NCBI GenBank assembly: GCA_020849765.1
Contig: JADLAY010000022.1
Span: 40,135 to 104,134, forward strand
DNA length: 64,000 nucleotides
Source: Anaerolineae bacterium
Lineage (GTDB): Bacteria > Chloroflexota > Anaerolineae > Aggregatilineales > Phototrophicaceae
Direction: 5' to 3'
Made by a program: the position numbers and the translations under genes. Below the pieces are notes generated by a model. That model was not told where the DNA came from and searched no databases. It was given only the letters and a program-made list of their open reading frames with translations. Shown here piece by piece: positions 46,184 through 55,602 of this stretch. Position 1 is the first letter of the stretch, and each line of letters starts with the position of its first letter.

Positions 46184-46201
46184 TCGCATAGAGGAACGAC
46201 G

Positions 46202-47068
46202 ATGACTCCGCTGCCCGATTTCGACGCACTGTGGGATTACGATCATCCTGCCGATAGCGAGCAGGCCTTCCGGGCGCTGCTGCCCGCCGCCGAAGCCAGC
46301 GGCGATCTGGGCTATCTGCTCGAACTGAAGACGCAGATCGCGCGCACATTCTCGCTGCGGCGCCAGTTTGACGAGGCACACGCGCTGCTCGACGAGGTCG
46401 AAGGCGCGCTCGATGCCGCGCCAGCCCGGCCCCGCATCCGTTACTGGCTCGAACGCGGGCGGGCGTACAACTCCGCCGGGCAGGTTGAACAGGCGCGCCC
46501 GTGCTTCGAGACGGCGTGGGAGGCAGCGCAGACGGCTGGCGAAGATTTCTACGCCGTCGACGCCGCGCACATGATCGCGATCGTGGAAAGCGATCAGGCG
46601 GCGCTCGATTGGAATCTGAAGGCACTCGCCCTGGCCGAGAGCAGCGCCGACGAACGCGCGCGCAAGTGGCGCGGCGCGCTCTACAACAACATCGGCTGGA
46701 CGTATCACGATCGCGGCGATTATGCGCGGGCGCTGGACATCTTCCACAAAGCGCTCGATCTGCGCCTTGCGGACGGCAAGCCCGGCCCGATCCGGATCGC
46801 GCGCTGGTGCATCGCGCGGACGCTGCGCTCGCTAGGGCGCGTCGACGAGGCGCTGGCGATGCAGCAAACGCTCCTGAGCGAGCACAACCCTGACGACGAT
46901 CCACCCGGCTACACCTACGAAGAACTCGGCGAATGCCTGCTGCTGCTGGGGCGCGCCGCGGAGGCCAGGCCCTATTTCGCTCAGGCCTATGCGATCCTCT
47001 CGCAGGACGGCTGGCTCGTCGCCAACGAACCCGCGCGGCTCGAACGGCTGCGGGCACTGGGGCAGTGA
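46202..47068 (+). CDS. TPR-repeat protein
   Basis: A 288-residue soluble protein of helix pairs with TPR pattern throughout (LLDEVEGALD, YNNIGWTYHDRGDYARALDIFHKAL, LGECLLLLGRAAEARPYFAQAY). No catalytic motif, membrane part or DNA-binding domain. AGGA precedes the ATG. It is likely an interaction adapter; its partner is unknown. Confidence 0.75.
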   Translation: MTPLPDFDALWDYDHPADSEQAFRALLPAAEASGDLGYLLELKTQIARTFSLRRQFDEAHALLDEVEGALDAAPARPRIRYWLERGRAYNSAGQVEQARPCFETAWEAAQTAGEDFYAVDAAHMIAIVESDQAALDWNLKALALAESSADERARKWRGALYNNIGWTYHDRGDYARALDIFHKALDLRLADGKPGPIRIARWCIARTLRSLGRVDEALAMQQTLLSEHNPDDDPPGYTYEELGECLLLLGRAAEARPYFAQAYAILSQDGWLVANEPARLERLRALGQ

Positions 47069-47182
47069 ACCAGGGTGCGAGTGAGCCGTCATGCGAACGA
47101 TCGGGCGCCGTCGGCTTGCAGGATCATTTCCACTAACGCCGCCATGATCCACAATAGGCCTTATTTTATCGTGAGGTGAACC

Positions 47183-47629
47183 ATGAATAATCCAGAGCAG
47201 CTTCTTCCTGTGGTGATCGTCGGACTGATTGGCGGGTTGGCAGTGGGCATTCAGGGCCCCATGTCCGGAGTCCTCAGCCAGAAGCTCGGCCCCGTCTCCG
47301 CCAGCGTGATCATCCACAGCGGCGGGTTGATTGCCTCCGTGGTGCTGCTGTTGATCCTGGGTGGCGAAAAGATTGGCGATTGGCAGACTTTGCCCAAGCC
47401 CTATCTGCTGGCGGGCATCTTTGGCTTGATCCTGTACATCACGCTCAGCATCACGCTGCCGCGCATCGGCGTCGCCAACTCCGTCGCCCTGCTGGTCGCA
47501 GCGCAGTTGGGCACCGCGCTCGTGTTCGATCAGTTTGGATGGTTCGGCGTGCCCGTCCATACAATTGACATTCCGCGCCTGATTGGCGTCGGCTTGATGA
47601 TCGTGGCGGCCTTCTTGATCTCCAGGTAG
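47183..47629 (+). CDS. YdcZ-type DMT family membrane protein
   Basis: A 148-residue protein with five hydrophobic segments and the start GLIGGLAVGIQGPMSGVLSQKLG, typical of the small YdcZ (DUF606) drug/metabolite transporter family. The half-size length implies a dimer. GTGAGGTG precedes the ATG. Its substrate is unknown. It stands just before the nucleoside locus and might belong to it, but has its own gap of 139 bp. Confidence 0.8.
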   Translation: MNNPEQLLPVVIVGLIGGLAVGIQGPMSGVLSQKLGPVSASVIIHSGGLIASVVLLLILGGEKIGDWQTLPKPYLLAGIFGLILYITLSITLPRIGVANSVALLVAAQLGTALVFDQFGWFGVPVHTIDIPRLIGVGLMIVAAFLISR

Positions 47630-47768
47630 CCGATCCGCGAGCGCCAGGGCAAGGGTTTGGCGCCGCCAAGCCCCTACGGCATTACATCGTCCCGAATACC
47701 CGTTGCCGTCCTGACCTGCTACAATCTGCCGACGATCCGGTTTGAATTGTTGCAAAGGTTATAGCGTT

Positions 47769-48701
47769 ATGTTGCGTCTGGTGATCGATACCGATGCCGG
47801 GGTGGATGATGCACAAGCCATCATGATGGCGCTGGCGCATCCCGGCGTGCAAGTGGAAGCGATTACGACCGTGACGGGCAACGTCCACGTCGACAAGGTG
47901 GTGCCGAATGTGCTCAGCACCCTGGCGGTCATGAATAAGCGGCTGCCGGTTTACCGTGGCGCCGAGCGGCCTTTGATCGCGCCATGGAGCGCCGAGGAAG
48001 CCTTCCACGGGTCAGATGGCCTCGGCGGTATCACCAACCGCCCGGCGCCGATCCAGGGCATTGAGGACGAGCACGCCGTCTCCGCGCTGATCCGCCTGGC
48101 CAACGAATATCCCGGCGAACTGACACTGCTGACGCTCGGCCCGATGACCAACATCGCGCTGGCGCTGCGCATCGATCCGTCGCTGCCGTCGAAGATCAAG
48201 CAGCTCGTGTGGATGGGCGGCACCATTCGCGCGCAGGGCAACACGCAGATGGTCACGGCGGAATGGAACATCTTCTGCGACCCGGAGGCGGCCTACATGA
48301 CGCTGGACGCCTTCCCGATGAGCACGATGCTGTCCTGGGAGACGACGCTCGACTTTCCCTTCACCTGGGATCAATTCGATGCGCTGTGCCGGATCGAGAC
48401 GCCCGCCGGGCGCTTCTTCAACGATATTTCAGCCAACACCGCCGACTATCTGCGCAAGATCCGCCCCGACTTCGGCTATCTGCTGCCCGACCCGCTGTCC
48501 ATGGCCGTCACGCTGGAGCCGGACATCGTCCAGGCGAGCACGACGCACTACATGAGCGTCGAACTGAACGGCTCGCTGACGCGCGGCCAGACCGTCATCG
48601 ACTACATCGGGCTGTTGCAACGCGAGCCGAACGTGCGCATCGTGACCGGCGTGGCGATTGAGCGCGTCTATGCCCTGTACGAGCAAATGCTGCGGGCGTA
48701 A
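47769..48701 (+). CDS. Nucleoside hydrolase 1
   Basis: A 310-residue inosine/uridine-preferring hydrolase-type enzyme that splits ribonucleosides into base and ribose. The Ca2+-site motif is DTDAGVDD at the N-terminus; LLTLGPMTNIALAL and WNIFCDPEAA complete the site. The ATG at 47769 gives the usual LRLVIDTD start. It opens a run of plus-strand genes; an M42-like peptidase follows 6 bases later. Confidence 0.93.
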   Translation: MLRLVIDTDAGVDDAQAIMMALAHPGVQVEAITTVTGNVHVDKVVPNVLSTLAVMNKRLPVYRGAERPLIAPWSAEEAFHGSDGLGGITNRPAPIQGIEDEHAVSALIRLANEYPGELTLLTLGPMTNIALALRIDPSLPSKIKQLVWMGGTIRAQGNTQMVTAEWNIFCDPEAAYMTLDAFPMSTMLSWETTLDFPFTWDQFDALCRIETPAGRFFNDISANTADYLRKIRPDFGYLLPDPLSMAVTLEPDIVQASTTHYMSVELNGSLTRGQTVIDYIGLLQREPNVRIVTGVAIERVYALYEQMLRA

Positions 48702-48707
48702 GGCCAC

Positions 48708-49751
48708 ATGACCGATTCACAGGCTCACGTCTTTTCGCCCTTGCTGCGCGAACTGAGCGCGATCCCGGGGCTGGCCGGTCATGAGGATGCCATCACGCGC
48801 GCCATGGCGGATCGGCTGGCCGCCCACGCGGACGAAGTCACAATCGATTCGATCGGCAACGTGATCGCCCGCTTCGGGGCGCCGGGTGGGGCGAGCGTCG
48901 CACTGCTCGCGCATATGGATACGATCGGCTTTCTGGTCAACCGCGTGCGTGCAGACGGGATGCTCGGCGTCGTGCCGGTCGGCGGCGTCAACTACAAGGC
49001 GCTGCCCGGCGCGCCCGTGCTCGTGGATGGGCTGTCCGGTGTGATCGGCGTCCGCTCGCAGCACCAGGCCAGGGATGCGGACGCGCTCGCCAATGCCAGC
49101 AGCGTCTACATCGACGTCGGGCGACCTGAGGCGGTCGAGATCACAGCGACGGTGCTCTATGCATCAGCCAGCGCCGAGCTGCCCGGCGGTTGTTTCAGCG
49201 GCCCGTACATGGATAACCGCGCCGGGTGCGCCGTCCTGCTCGAACTGGCGCGCCGGCTGCAACGGAATCCTGAGCTGACCATCTATCTGATCGGCACGGT
49301 GCAGGAAGAGAGCAACTGCCTGGGCGCCTTCCACGCGCTGCGCGCCGTCCAGCCAGATGCCGCGCTCTTCATCGACGGCACCGTCAGCCACGACACGCCG
49401 GATACGGCCGCCATGGGCCAGGTCAAACTCGGCGGCGGCCCCGTGCTGACGGATTATCTGTACACGCGCGGCGGCAACGGCTGGCATGCGCACCCTGGTC
49501 TGCGCCGCCATCTCAAGCAAATCGCCGCCGAACACGCCCTGGACTATCAACAGGACGCCGTCGACGGCCTGATCAGCGACGCCAAGACGACGGTGCTGCT
49601 GGGACTGCCGAGCGCCATCATCGGATTGCCGATGCGCGGCAAGCACGCGCCGCTCGAAATCGTCTGCCTGGACGATCTCGAAGCGGCGACGCAACTACTG
49701 CTGCACACCTTGAACCGCCCGCTGCCCGACCTGCGTCGCGGACAGCCCTGA
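48708..49751 (+). CDS. M42-type aminopeptidase-like protein 1
   Basis: A 347-residue di-metal peptidase of the M42/glutamyl aminopeptidase type. Metal motifs are AHMDT, GPYMDNRAG and QEES; the dimerisation-domain sequence LPGAPVLVDGLSGVIG interrupts them as in the family. It starts 6 bases after nucleoside hydrolase 1. Its true substrate might be a small amide rather than a peptide, given its neighbours. Confidence 0.82.
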   Translation: MTDSQAHVFSPLLRELSAIPGLAGHEDAITRAMADRLAAHADEVTIDSIGNVIARFGAPGGASVALLAHMDTIGFLVNRVRADGMLGVVPVGGVNYKALPGAPVLVDGLSGVIGVRSQHQARDADALANASSVYIDVGRPEAVEITATVLYASASAELPGGCFSGPYMDNRAGCAVLLELARRLQRNPELTIYLIGTVQEESNCLGAFHALRAVQPDAALFIDGTVSHDTPDTAAMGQVKLGGGPVLTDYLYTRGGNGWHAHPGLRRHLKQIAAEHALDYQQDAVDGLISDAKTTVLLGLPSAIIGLPMRGKHAPLEIVCLDDLEAATQLLLHTLNRPLPDLRRGQP

Positions 49752-49772
49752 GCCGCATCAACGGAGAACACG

Positions 49773-50930
49773 ATGCTCGAACAACTCTATCGCGATTTGC
49801 CGGGACTGGAAGCCGCTCTCGATAAGCATGTCTATCTGCAAGACTCCGGCCGCCTGTGGAATGCGCTGGAACAACTGCTGCTGGCGAACGCGCCATCGGG
49901 CGGCGCCTGGCTGCCCGGCGCCATCGTCGATGACGTGGCGGCGCTGGCGGCGGCGCTCGGCCTGGCCGGGCACTTCATCCCGCACCTGGGGCGGACGGGC
50001 AACGCGGCCATCGCGCTCGGCGTGGACAAGGCGCAGGCGGACGTGATCATCATCTCGCATATGGATCGGCCCAGCTTTCGCGTGCGCGATGCGGCATCCG
50101 GCGAGTTGTACCCGATGTGCGCCATCCGCGTCCCGGAGCAGACGTATCGAGCGGGCGCGAAAGCCCTGCGCTTCAACAACGGGCAGATCGAGGTCAGCGC
50201 GCGCGGCACGCTGACGGTCGAGAATCGTGGCGGCGCCAACTACATCCAGTTCCAGGCGGATGAAGGCGCGCTCGCCTGGCACGACACCGTCGTCATGGAT
50301 ACGCCGCCGACGCTGCAGGATGGCGTCATCAGCGGCACCGGGCTGGATAACTGCCTGGGCGTGATCACGTCGCTTGGCGCGGCTGCGGCACTGCTGGGCG
50401 CAGAGGCCGCTCTGATCGAGCAGAAGCGGCGCGTGCTGTTCGTCTTCAGCGATCTGGAAGAGGGCATCCCGGAGGCCTTCTTCGGCCACGGCGCCGCCCG
50501 CCTGACCGGGCTGATGCCCGCCCCGACCTACGGCGTCGTCTCGGTCGATGCGCACACGGCGGCGGCCAGCGGCGTGCCCGGCGTCGGCAAAGGCGCCAGC
50601 TTCGGCACCGTCTCGGCCTGGAGCCGCGGCTCGTTCGTCGCGCCCAATTACATCGCGCTGGGCAGCGATCTGGCGGACGCGCTCAACGCCGTGGAGCCTG
50701 GCACCGTCCAATTGAACACCGACTACCTCTCGCGCAGCGACGACATGATTCTGGGGCGCTGGACGCAGATTCTGGGCATGATCGGCCCGGCGATGTCGTC
50801 GCCACACACGACCGAAGAATCCGCCGTGCTGGCCGACGTTCAGCGCACGATCACCTATCTGTCGTTCTTTGTAGGAGCCGTCCTCGCCCTGTCACCGGAA
50901 ATGAACCACCAGTACGCACTGGATCGCTAG
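49773..50930 (+). CDS. M42-like metallopeptidase 2
   Basis: A 385-residue relative of the preceding gene but quite divergent: SHMDRPSFRV, GTGLDNCLGV, FSDLEEGIPEAF and SPHTTEES can supply the metal ligands and general base. The N-terminal 70 residues are extra. The pair suggests a specialised function, perhaps on modified or conjugated substrates. It ends the first part of the locus; a promoter for the transporter lies in the following gap. Confidence 0.7.
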   Translation: MLEQLYRDLPGLEAALDKHVYLQDSGRLWNALEQLLLANAPSGGAWLPGAIVDDVAALAAALGLAGHFIPHLGRTGNAAIALGVDKAQADVIIISHMDRPSFRVRDAASGELYPMCAIRVPEQTYRAGAKALRFNNGQIEVSARGTLTVENRGGANYIQFQADEGALAWHDTVVMDTPPTLQDGVISGTGLDNCLGVITSLGAAAALLGAEAALIEQKRRVLFVFSDLEEGIPEAFFGHGAARLTGLMPAPTYGVVSVDAHTAAASGVPGVGKGASFGTVSAWSRGSFVAPNYIALGSDLADALNAVEPGTVQLNTDYLSRSDDMILGRWTQILGMIGPAMSSPHTTEESAVLADVQRTITYLSFFVGAVLALSPEMNHQYALDR

Positions 50931-50961
50931 ATCCGCTGCGTCAGAGTGGTTATCAGGTTCG

Positions 50962-50996
50962 TTGACAAGGTCTGACATACTATGTAATCTTTACAT
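50962..50996 (+). promoter_or_regulatory. Promoter with overlapping dyad for the nucleoside importer
   Basis: Consensus -35 TTGACA (50962-50967) with a -10-like TAATCT (50985-50990, 17-bp spacer). ATGTAA-TCT-TTACAT, a perfect 6-bp-arm dyad at 50982-50996, covers the -10. A repressor bound there would block transcription of the binding-protein gene that starts at 51037. Confidence 0.6.
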
Positions 50997-51036
50997 TCGC
51001 TCGACACTGAAGACCCCTATCAGGAGGAGATTTTCA

Positions 51037-52188
51037 ATGAGCCGTAAGACGTTGTTCCTTGTACTGATGACATTTGCATTGTTAATGGTGGTATCGCTGG
51101 GTGCGGTTAGCGCTCAGGACGATGTACGCATCACCCTGGTCGTCAACGGCGTGCTGGGTGACAAATCCTTCTTCGACTCGGCGCAGCGCGGCGTCGACCG
51201 CATCGCCGACGAATACGGCGTCGAGACGAACACTGTCGAGCTTGGCATCGACCCGCAGAACTGGGAAAGCGGTCTGGCGGACGTGATGGCCGATAGCGAC
51301 AGCTACGACATCCTCATCACCGGCACCTTCCAGATGATCGACTTCCTGGCCGCTCGTGCGCACCAGTATCCCGACAAGACGTTCATCTTCTTCGATGCCG
51401 GTATGCCCTACGACAACGCGGACATTTGCGTCGACGCTTGCGCCAATGTCTACTCGATCACCTACAACCAGAATGAAGGTTCCTTCCTGGCCGGTGTCTA
51501 TGCCGCAGCCATGTCCGCCTCGGACGTCGAAGGCTTCAACCCCGATCCGTTCATCGGCGCGGTCGGTGGCCAGGACATCCCGGTCATCAACGACTTCATC
51601 GTCGGTTACGAGCAGGGCGCTTGCCTCGTCAATCCTGACAGCCAGGTGCTCGTGCAGTACGCAGGCGGTTGGAATGACCCGGCCCGTGGTAAAGAAATCG
51701 CGCTGGCGATGTTCGAGCAGAATGCCGACATCATCTTCCAGATCGCTGGCGGTACCGGCGTCGGCGTGTTCGAAGCTGCTGAAGAGCAGGGTCACTATGC
51801 TATCGGCGTCGATAGCGACCAGGCCAGCATCATCCTCGACACCAACCCGGATCAGGCTGAGCGCATTCTGACCAGCATGCAGAAGAACGTCGACAACTCG
51901 CTCTTCCGCGCCTACGAACTGTACCTGGCGGGCGAACTGCCCCTCGGTACGGCTGAAGGTCTGGGTCTCGCCGAAGGCGGCGTTGGCCTGTCGATCAACG
52001 ACATCTACACGAATGCCACTCCTGAAAACGTTCAGGAACTGATTGCGGCCGCCGAAGAAGCCGTCGTTAACGGCGACATCACCGTCAGCAGCGTGTTCGG
52101 CGCTGAAGACGAAGTTGCGACCGTCGGCACGCCGTGCTCCGAGATGCCTGCGAGCGATTTCGACGCTTCAATGTACCTGGGCATGTAA
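51037..52188 (+). CDS. BMP-family nucleoside-binding protein of an ABC importer
   Basis: A 383-residue exported binding protein. Signal peptide about 1-26 (ends VSAQD), no lipobox Cys. Two-lobed PnrA/BmpA fold landmarks: VNGVLGDKSFFDSAQRG, ITYNQNEGSFLAG, GGTGVGVFEAA and IGVDSDQ. Members bind purine nucleosides. AGGAGGA stands 8 bases before the ATG. A terminator directly after it should give more binding protein than ATPase or permease. Confidence 0.93.
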   Translation: MSRKTLFLVLMTFALLMVVSLGAVSAQDDVRITLVVNGVLGDKSFFDSAQRGVDRIADEYGVETNTVELGIDPQNWESGLADVMADSDSYDILITGTFQMIDFLAARAHQYPDKTFIFFDAGMPYDNADICVDACANVYSITYNQNEGSFLAGVYAAAMSASDVEGFNPDPFIGAVGGQDIPVINDFIVGYEQGACLVNPDSQVLVQYAGGWNDPARGKEIALAMFEQNADIIFQIAGGTGVGVFEAAEEQGHYAIGVDSDQASIILDTNPDQAERILTSMQKNVDNSLFRAYELYLAGELPLGTAEGLGLAEGGVGLSINDIYTNATPENVQELIAAAEEAVVNGDITVSSVFGAEDEVATVGTPCSEMPASDFDASMYLGM

Positions 52189-52208
52189 GCAGCCTGCTGG
52201 CTAAAATT

Positions 52209-52243
52209 GCCGGGGTGGGTCAAGGCCTACCCCGGCCTTTTCT
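52209..52243 (+). terminator. Intrinsic terminator inside the importer operon
   Basis: GCCGGGGT (52209-52216) pairs with ACCCCGGC (52229-52236), extended by imperfect pairs, then CTTTTCTT. It lies between the binding protein and the ATPase genes. Confidence 0.75.
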
Positions 52244-52333
52244 TAATTAGCAAAAAAATACTTTTAGCTGCGATGGGCAAGCCTTTTCTCTGGTCAGAAA
52301 AGTTTTGCGATAAATCTATCAGGAAGCATTGTC

Positions 52334-53878
52334 ATGGCGCTATTAGAGGCGCGCGACATCGTCAAGGTCTACCCGAATGGTGTACGCGCCAATCAGAATG
52401 TCTCGCTGTCGGTCGAGAAAGGGGAGATTCACGCCGTCGTCGGTGAAAACGGCGCGGGCAAATCGACCCTGATGAAGATCCTCTATGGTCTTGAGCAGCC
52501 CACCTCGGGCGAGATCTTCTTGAAAGATCAGGCGGTCGAAATCGTCTCGCCGCACAAGGCCATCGAGTTGGGCATCGGCATGGTGCATCAGAACTTCATG
52601 CTGGTCGATTCGTTCACGATTGCGCAGAACATCGCCCTGGGCATGGAGCCGAAGCGCGGCGTCACCATCGATCGCCAGAAGGCGATCCGGGATGTCGAGC
52701 AGCTATCGACCACCTACGGTTTGCACGTCGAACCGAAGCAGCGCATCGAAACCGTCCCGGTCGGAATGCGCCAGCGCGTCGAAATCCTCAAAGCGCTCTA
52801 CCGCGGCGCCGAGATCCTGATCCTCGACGAGCCGACCGCCGTGCTCACCCCGCGCGAGACCAACGACCTGTTCGCCGCCATCCGCAACCTGATTGCCGAG
52901 GGCAAGACGGTCATCTTCATCACGCACAAGCTGCGCGAAGTCATGGAAATCTCCGACCGCGTCACCGTCATGCGCGACGCGCGCGTCGTCGGCACGGTCA
53001 ACACGCGCGATACGACCATCCCGGAACTGGCGCGGATGATGGTCGGGCGTGAAGTCTTCATGGTCGTCGATAAACCACCGGTCAAGCGCGGCAAGCCCGT
53101 GCTCGAAGTCCGCGGCCTGACCTACGCCAACGAGGCCGGGCGCAAGCTGCTCGATCACGCCAGTTTCAACGTCTACGAGTCGGAAATCCTGGGCGTCGCC
53201 GGTGTCGAGGGCAACGGCCAGACGGAGCTGGTCGAGGTGCTGACCGGCCTGCGCGACGCGACCGCCGGAGAAGCCTCCGTCGACGGCCAGCCGATCCTCA
53301 ACCATGGCCCGCGGCGCGTGCGCGAGGCGCACATCACCCACATTCCGGAAGATCGCCTCACCAACGGTGTCGCCGGGGATGCCAGCATCGCTGACAACCT
53401 GATCGTCGACCGCTATTACCAGCCGCCCTTCACCAAGGGTCTGCTGCTGCAGCCGAACGCGATCGAGGAGAACAGCAACGCGCTGATCCAACAATTCGGC
53501 ATCCTGACGCAGAGCGGCGAACAACCGGTCACCTCTCTATCCGGCGGCAACATGCAGAAAGTGATCGTCGCGCGCGAGTTTTCCAGCTCGCCCCGGCTTT
53601 TGATCGCCGCCCAGCCGACGCGCGGCGTCGACATCGGCGCGATCGAATTCATCCACCAGCAGTTGGTCGATAAGCGCACGGAAGGGCTGGCGATCCTGCT
53701 CGTCTCGGCGGATTTGCAGGAGGTCATGAAGCTGGCCGACCGGATCATGGTCATGTACAACGGCGAGATTGTTTGTGTGCTGCCCAATACGCCGGATCTC
53801 ACTGAAGAGCAGCTCGGTCTGTATATGCTTGGCGCGGTCCGTCAAACAGCAGAAGAAATGGAGGCCGACGGATCATGA
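52334..53878 (+). CDS. ABC importer ATPase (double domain)
   Basis: A 514-residue ATPase with two ABC domains, the layout of nucleoside and monosaccharide importers. First domain: Walker A GENGAGKST, LDEPTAVLTP. Second: degenerate Walker A GVEGNGQTE, signature LSGGNMQKVIVARE. It works with the BMP binding protein and the two permeases that follow. AGGA precedes the ATG. Its end overlaps the next gene by 4 bases (ATGA). Confidence 0.94.
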   Translation: MALLEARDIVKVYPNGVRANQNVSLSVEKGEIHAVVGENGAGKSTLMKILYGLEQPTSGEIFLKDQAVEIVSPHKAIELGIGMVHQNFMLVDSFTIAQNIALGMEPKRGVTIDRQKAIRDVEQLSTTYGLHVEPKQRIETVPVGMRQRVEILKALYRGAEILILDEPTAVLTPRETNDLFAAIRNLIAEGKTVIFITHKLREVMEISDRVTVMRDARVVGTVNTRDTTIPELARMMVGREVFMVVDKPPVKRGKPVLEVRGLTYANEAGRKLLDHASFNVYESEILGVAGVEGNGQTELVEVLTGLRDATAGEASVDGQPILNHGPRRVREAHITHIPEDRLTNGVAGDASIADNLIVDRYYQPPFTKGLLLQPNAIEENSNALIQQFGILTQSGEQPVTSLSGGNMQKVIVAREFSSSPRLLIAAQPTRGVDIGAIEFIHQQLVDKRTEGLAILLVSADLQEVMKLADRIMVMYNGEIVCVLPNTPDLTEEQLGLYMLGAVRQTAEEMEADGS

Positions 53879-55602
53879 ACGGCAAAGCACGGCCTTATGC
53901 CAATTATCTCGTCGCATTCGTCGTCGGCCTGATCATCTTCCTGTTGACCAGCTACCGCGTCTTCGGCGGGGGCACGCTGGACGAATGGATGGAAAGTTTC
54001 AACGCGACGCCGGGCGCAGGCGGCATTCTGTTCGTCAACGCGCTGGTCGGCATCAGTGTGGCATTATTCGTCGCACAGTTGAAGTGGAACGCTCTGCGCG
54101 TCACGCTGACGGTGGTCGCGGCGCTGATCTTTGGCTATTTCGTTACCGGCTTATTCAACCTGGACACGGCCAATAAATACGTGCAGGGCGAATTCATCGT
54201 CGCCTTGCAGTCGGATGCGGAACCCGTCGACCAGGATGACATCGATCTGCAATACGGACGCCAGCGCGGTGGCGAGCTGAACAACCCTGAGGCGAGCGAT
54301 CCCCTGACGGAAGCGCGTTTCACTTTCGCCGGGAATGAGGGGGATGTCATCACGATCCTGGCGGCGGTGGCCAATCGCCGTTCCGAGGTCGATCTCGAAG
54401 TGGCGCTGCTCAGCCCGGATGGCGAGGCACTCGCATCGAGCACCAGCTCGACCCCGGAACAACTGGAAGCATTCGAGGATCTGCGCAGCGAGAAAGACGC
54501 CACGATCGCCGATTTCACGCTGCCCACGACCGGTGTCTACACGATCAGCGCAGAAGCGGAACCGTTGAGCACGGGCACGATTATCTCGGAAGCGGTCAAG
54601 GCCACCAACGCGGCCTATGAGGCATTTTTGCTCGGCCCGCTCGGAAGACCTAACCGCTGGGCGGTCTGGATTCAGGACGCGCTCACGCTGATCCTGGTCG
54701 GCCTCTCGATTGCGATCGTGTTCCGCGCGCGCCAGTTCAGTCTCGGCGCGGAAGGCCAGCTCTACTTCGGGGCACTCGTTTCCGGTGCCATCTGCCTGGC
54801 CTGGACGAATCTCCCGCCGCTCCTCGTCGTTCCCATCGCACTGCTCGCATCCATGACAGCAGGTTTCCTCTGGGGTCTGCTACCGGGTGTGCTCAAAGCC
54901 TACCTGGGTGCCAACGAGCTTGTCTCTACGCTGATGCTCAATGCGGTCGCAGTGCGGTTCTATGAACTTGTGCTCACGTTCCAGATCAAACCGCCGACGG
55001 CAGGTTACACAGCTTCGGCGCCGTTCCCGGAAGGCAATATCCTGGCGCCGATCATCCCGGACACGCAGGTGACCATCGCCGTGTTCATCGTCATCGGGGC
55101 AGTGATTGCGTCCTGGCTCTTGATCTCGCGCACACCGCTCGGCTACGAAATTCGCATGGTCGGCTCGAACCGCAAGTTCGCGGACTACGGCGGCATCAAT
55201 TCCAAGCGCGTCATCATGCTGTCGATGGCTGTCAGCGGTATCCTGGCCGGATTGGCCGGGGCACATCTGGCCATGGGCATCCACCGCATGCTGATCCTGA
55301 ATATCTCGCTGGGGCTGGCTTTCGAAGGTGTGGTTGTGGCGCTGCTCGCGCGTAACAACCCGCTCGTCATCCCGTTCACCGGCTTGCTCTATGCCTACAT
55401 GCGAGCGGGCGCGCAGTTCATGGAACGCGACGCCAACGTCAGCTTCGAGGTCGTGCGCATCATCCAGGCGGTCATCATCCTGCTGATCACGGCAGAAGCC
55501 CTGGCAACGATGTTCCGCTTCCGCCGCGCACGCAACGTCACGACCACGCTCGACCAGGGACTTGAAACCACCGCAGCCATCGAGGGAAAAGCCCATGTTT
55601 GA
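53875..55602 (+). CDS. ABC importer permease 1 with extracellular PPC-like domain
   Basis: A 575-residue permease. Three N-terminal membrane segments (about 10-28, 50-68, 75-93) are followed by a long outer loop (94-255) and then the usual eight-helix BMP-type permease core (about 265-560; GAEGQLYFGAL, YEIRMVGSNRKFADYGG). Residues 145-230 in the loop read as a beta sandwich like the PPC domain (TEARFTFAGNEGDVITI, LPTTGVYTISA). Typical homologs lack this part. The next gene overlaps it by 8 bases. Confidence 0.9.
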   Translation: MNGKARPYANYLVAFVVGLIIFLLTSYRVFGGGTLDEWMESFNATPGAGGILFVNALVGISVALFVAQLKWNALRVTLTVVAALIFGYFVTGLFNLDTANKYVQGEFIVALQSDAEPVDQDDIDLQYGRQRGGELNNPEASDPLTEARFTFAGNEGDVITILAAVANRRSEVDLEVALLSPDGEALASSTSSTPEQLEAFEDLRSEKDATIADFTLPTTGVYTISAEAEPLSTGTIISEAVKATNAAYEAFLLGPLGRPNRWAVWIQDALTLILVGLSIAIVFRARQFSLGAEGQLYFGALVSGAICLAWTNLPPLLVVPIALLASMTAGFLWGLLPGVLKAYLGANELVSTLMLNAVAVRFYELVLTFQIKPPTAGYTASAPFPEGNILAPIIPDTQVTIAVFIVIGAVIASWLLISRTPLGYEIRMVGSNRKFADYGGINSKRVIMLSMAVSGILAGLAGAHLAMGIHRMLILNISLGLAFEGVVVALLARNNPLVIPFTGLLYAYMRAGAQFMERDANVSFEVVRIIQAVIILLITAEALATMFRFRRARNVTTTLDQGLETTAAIEGKAHV

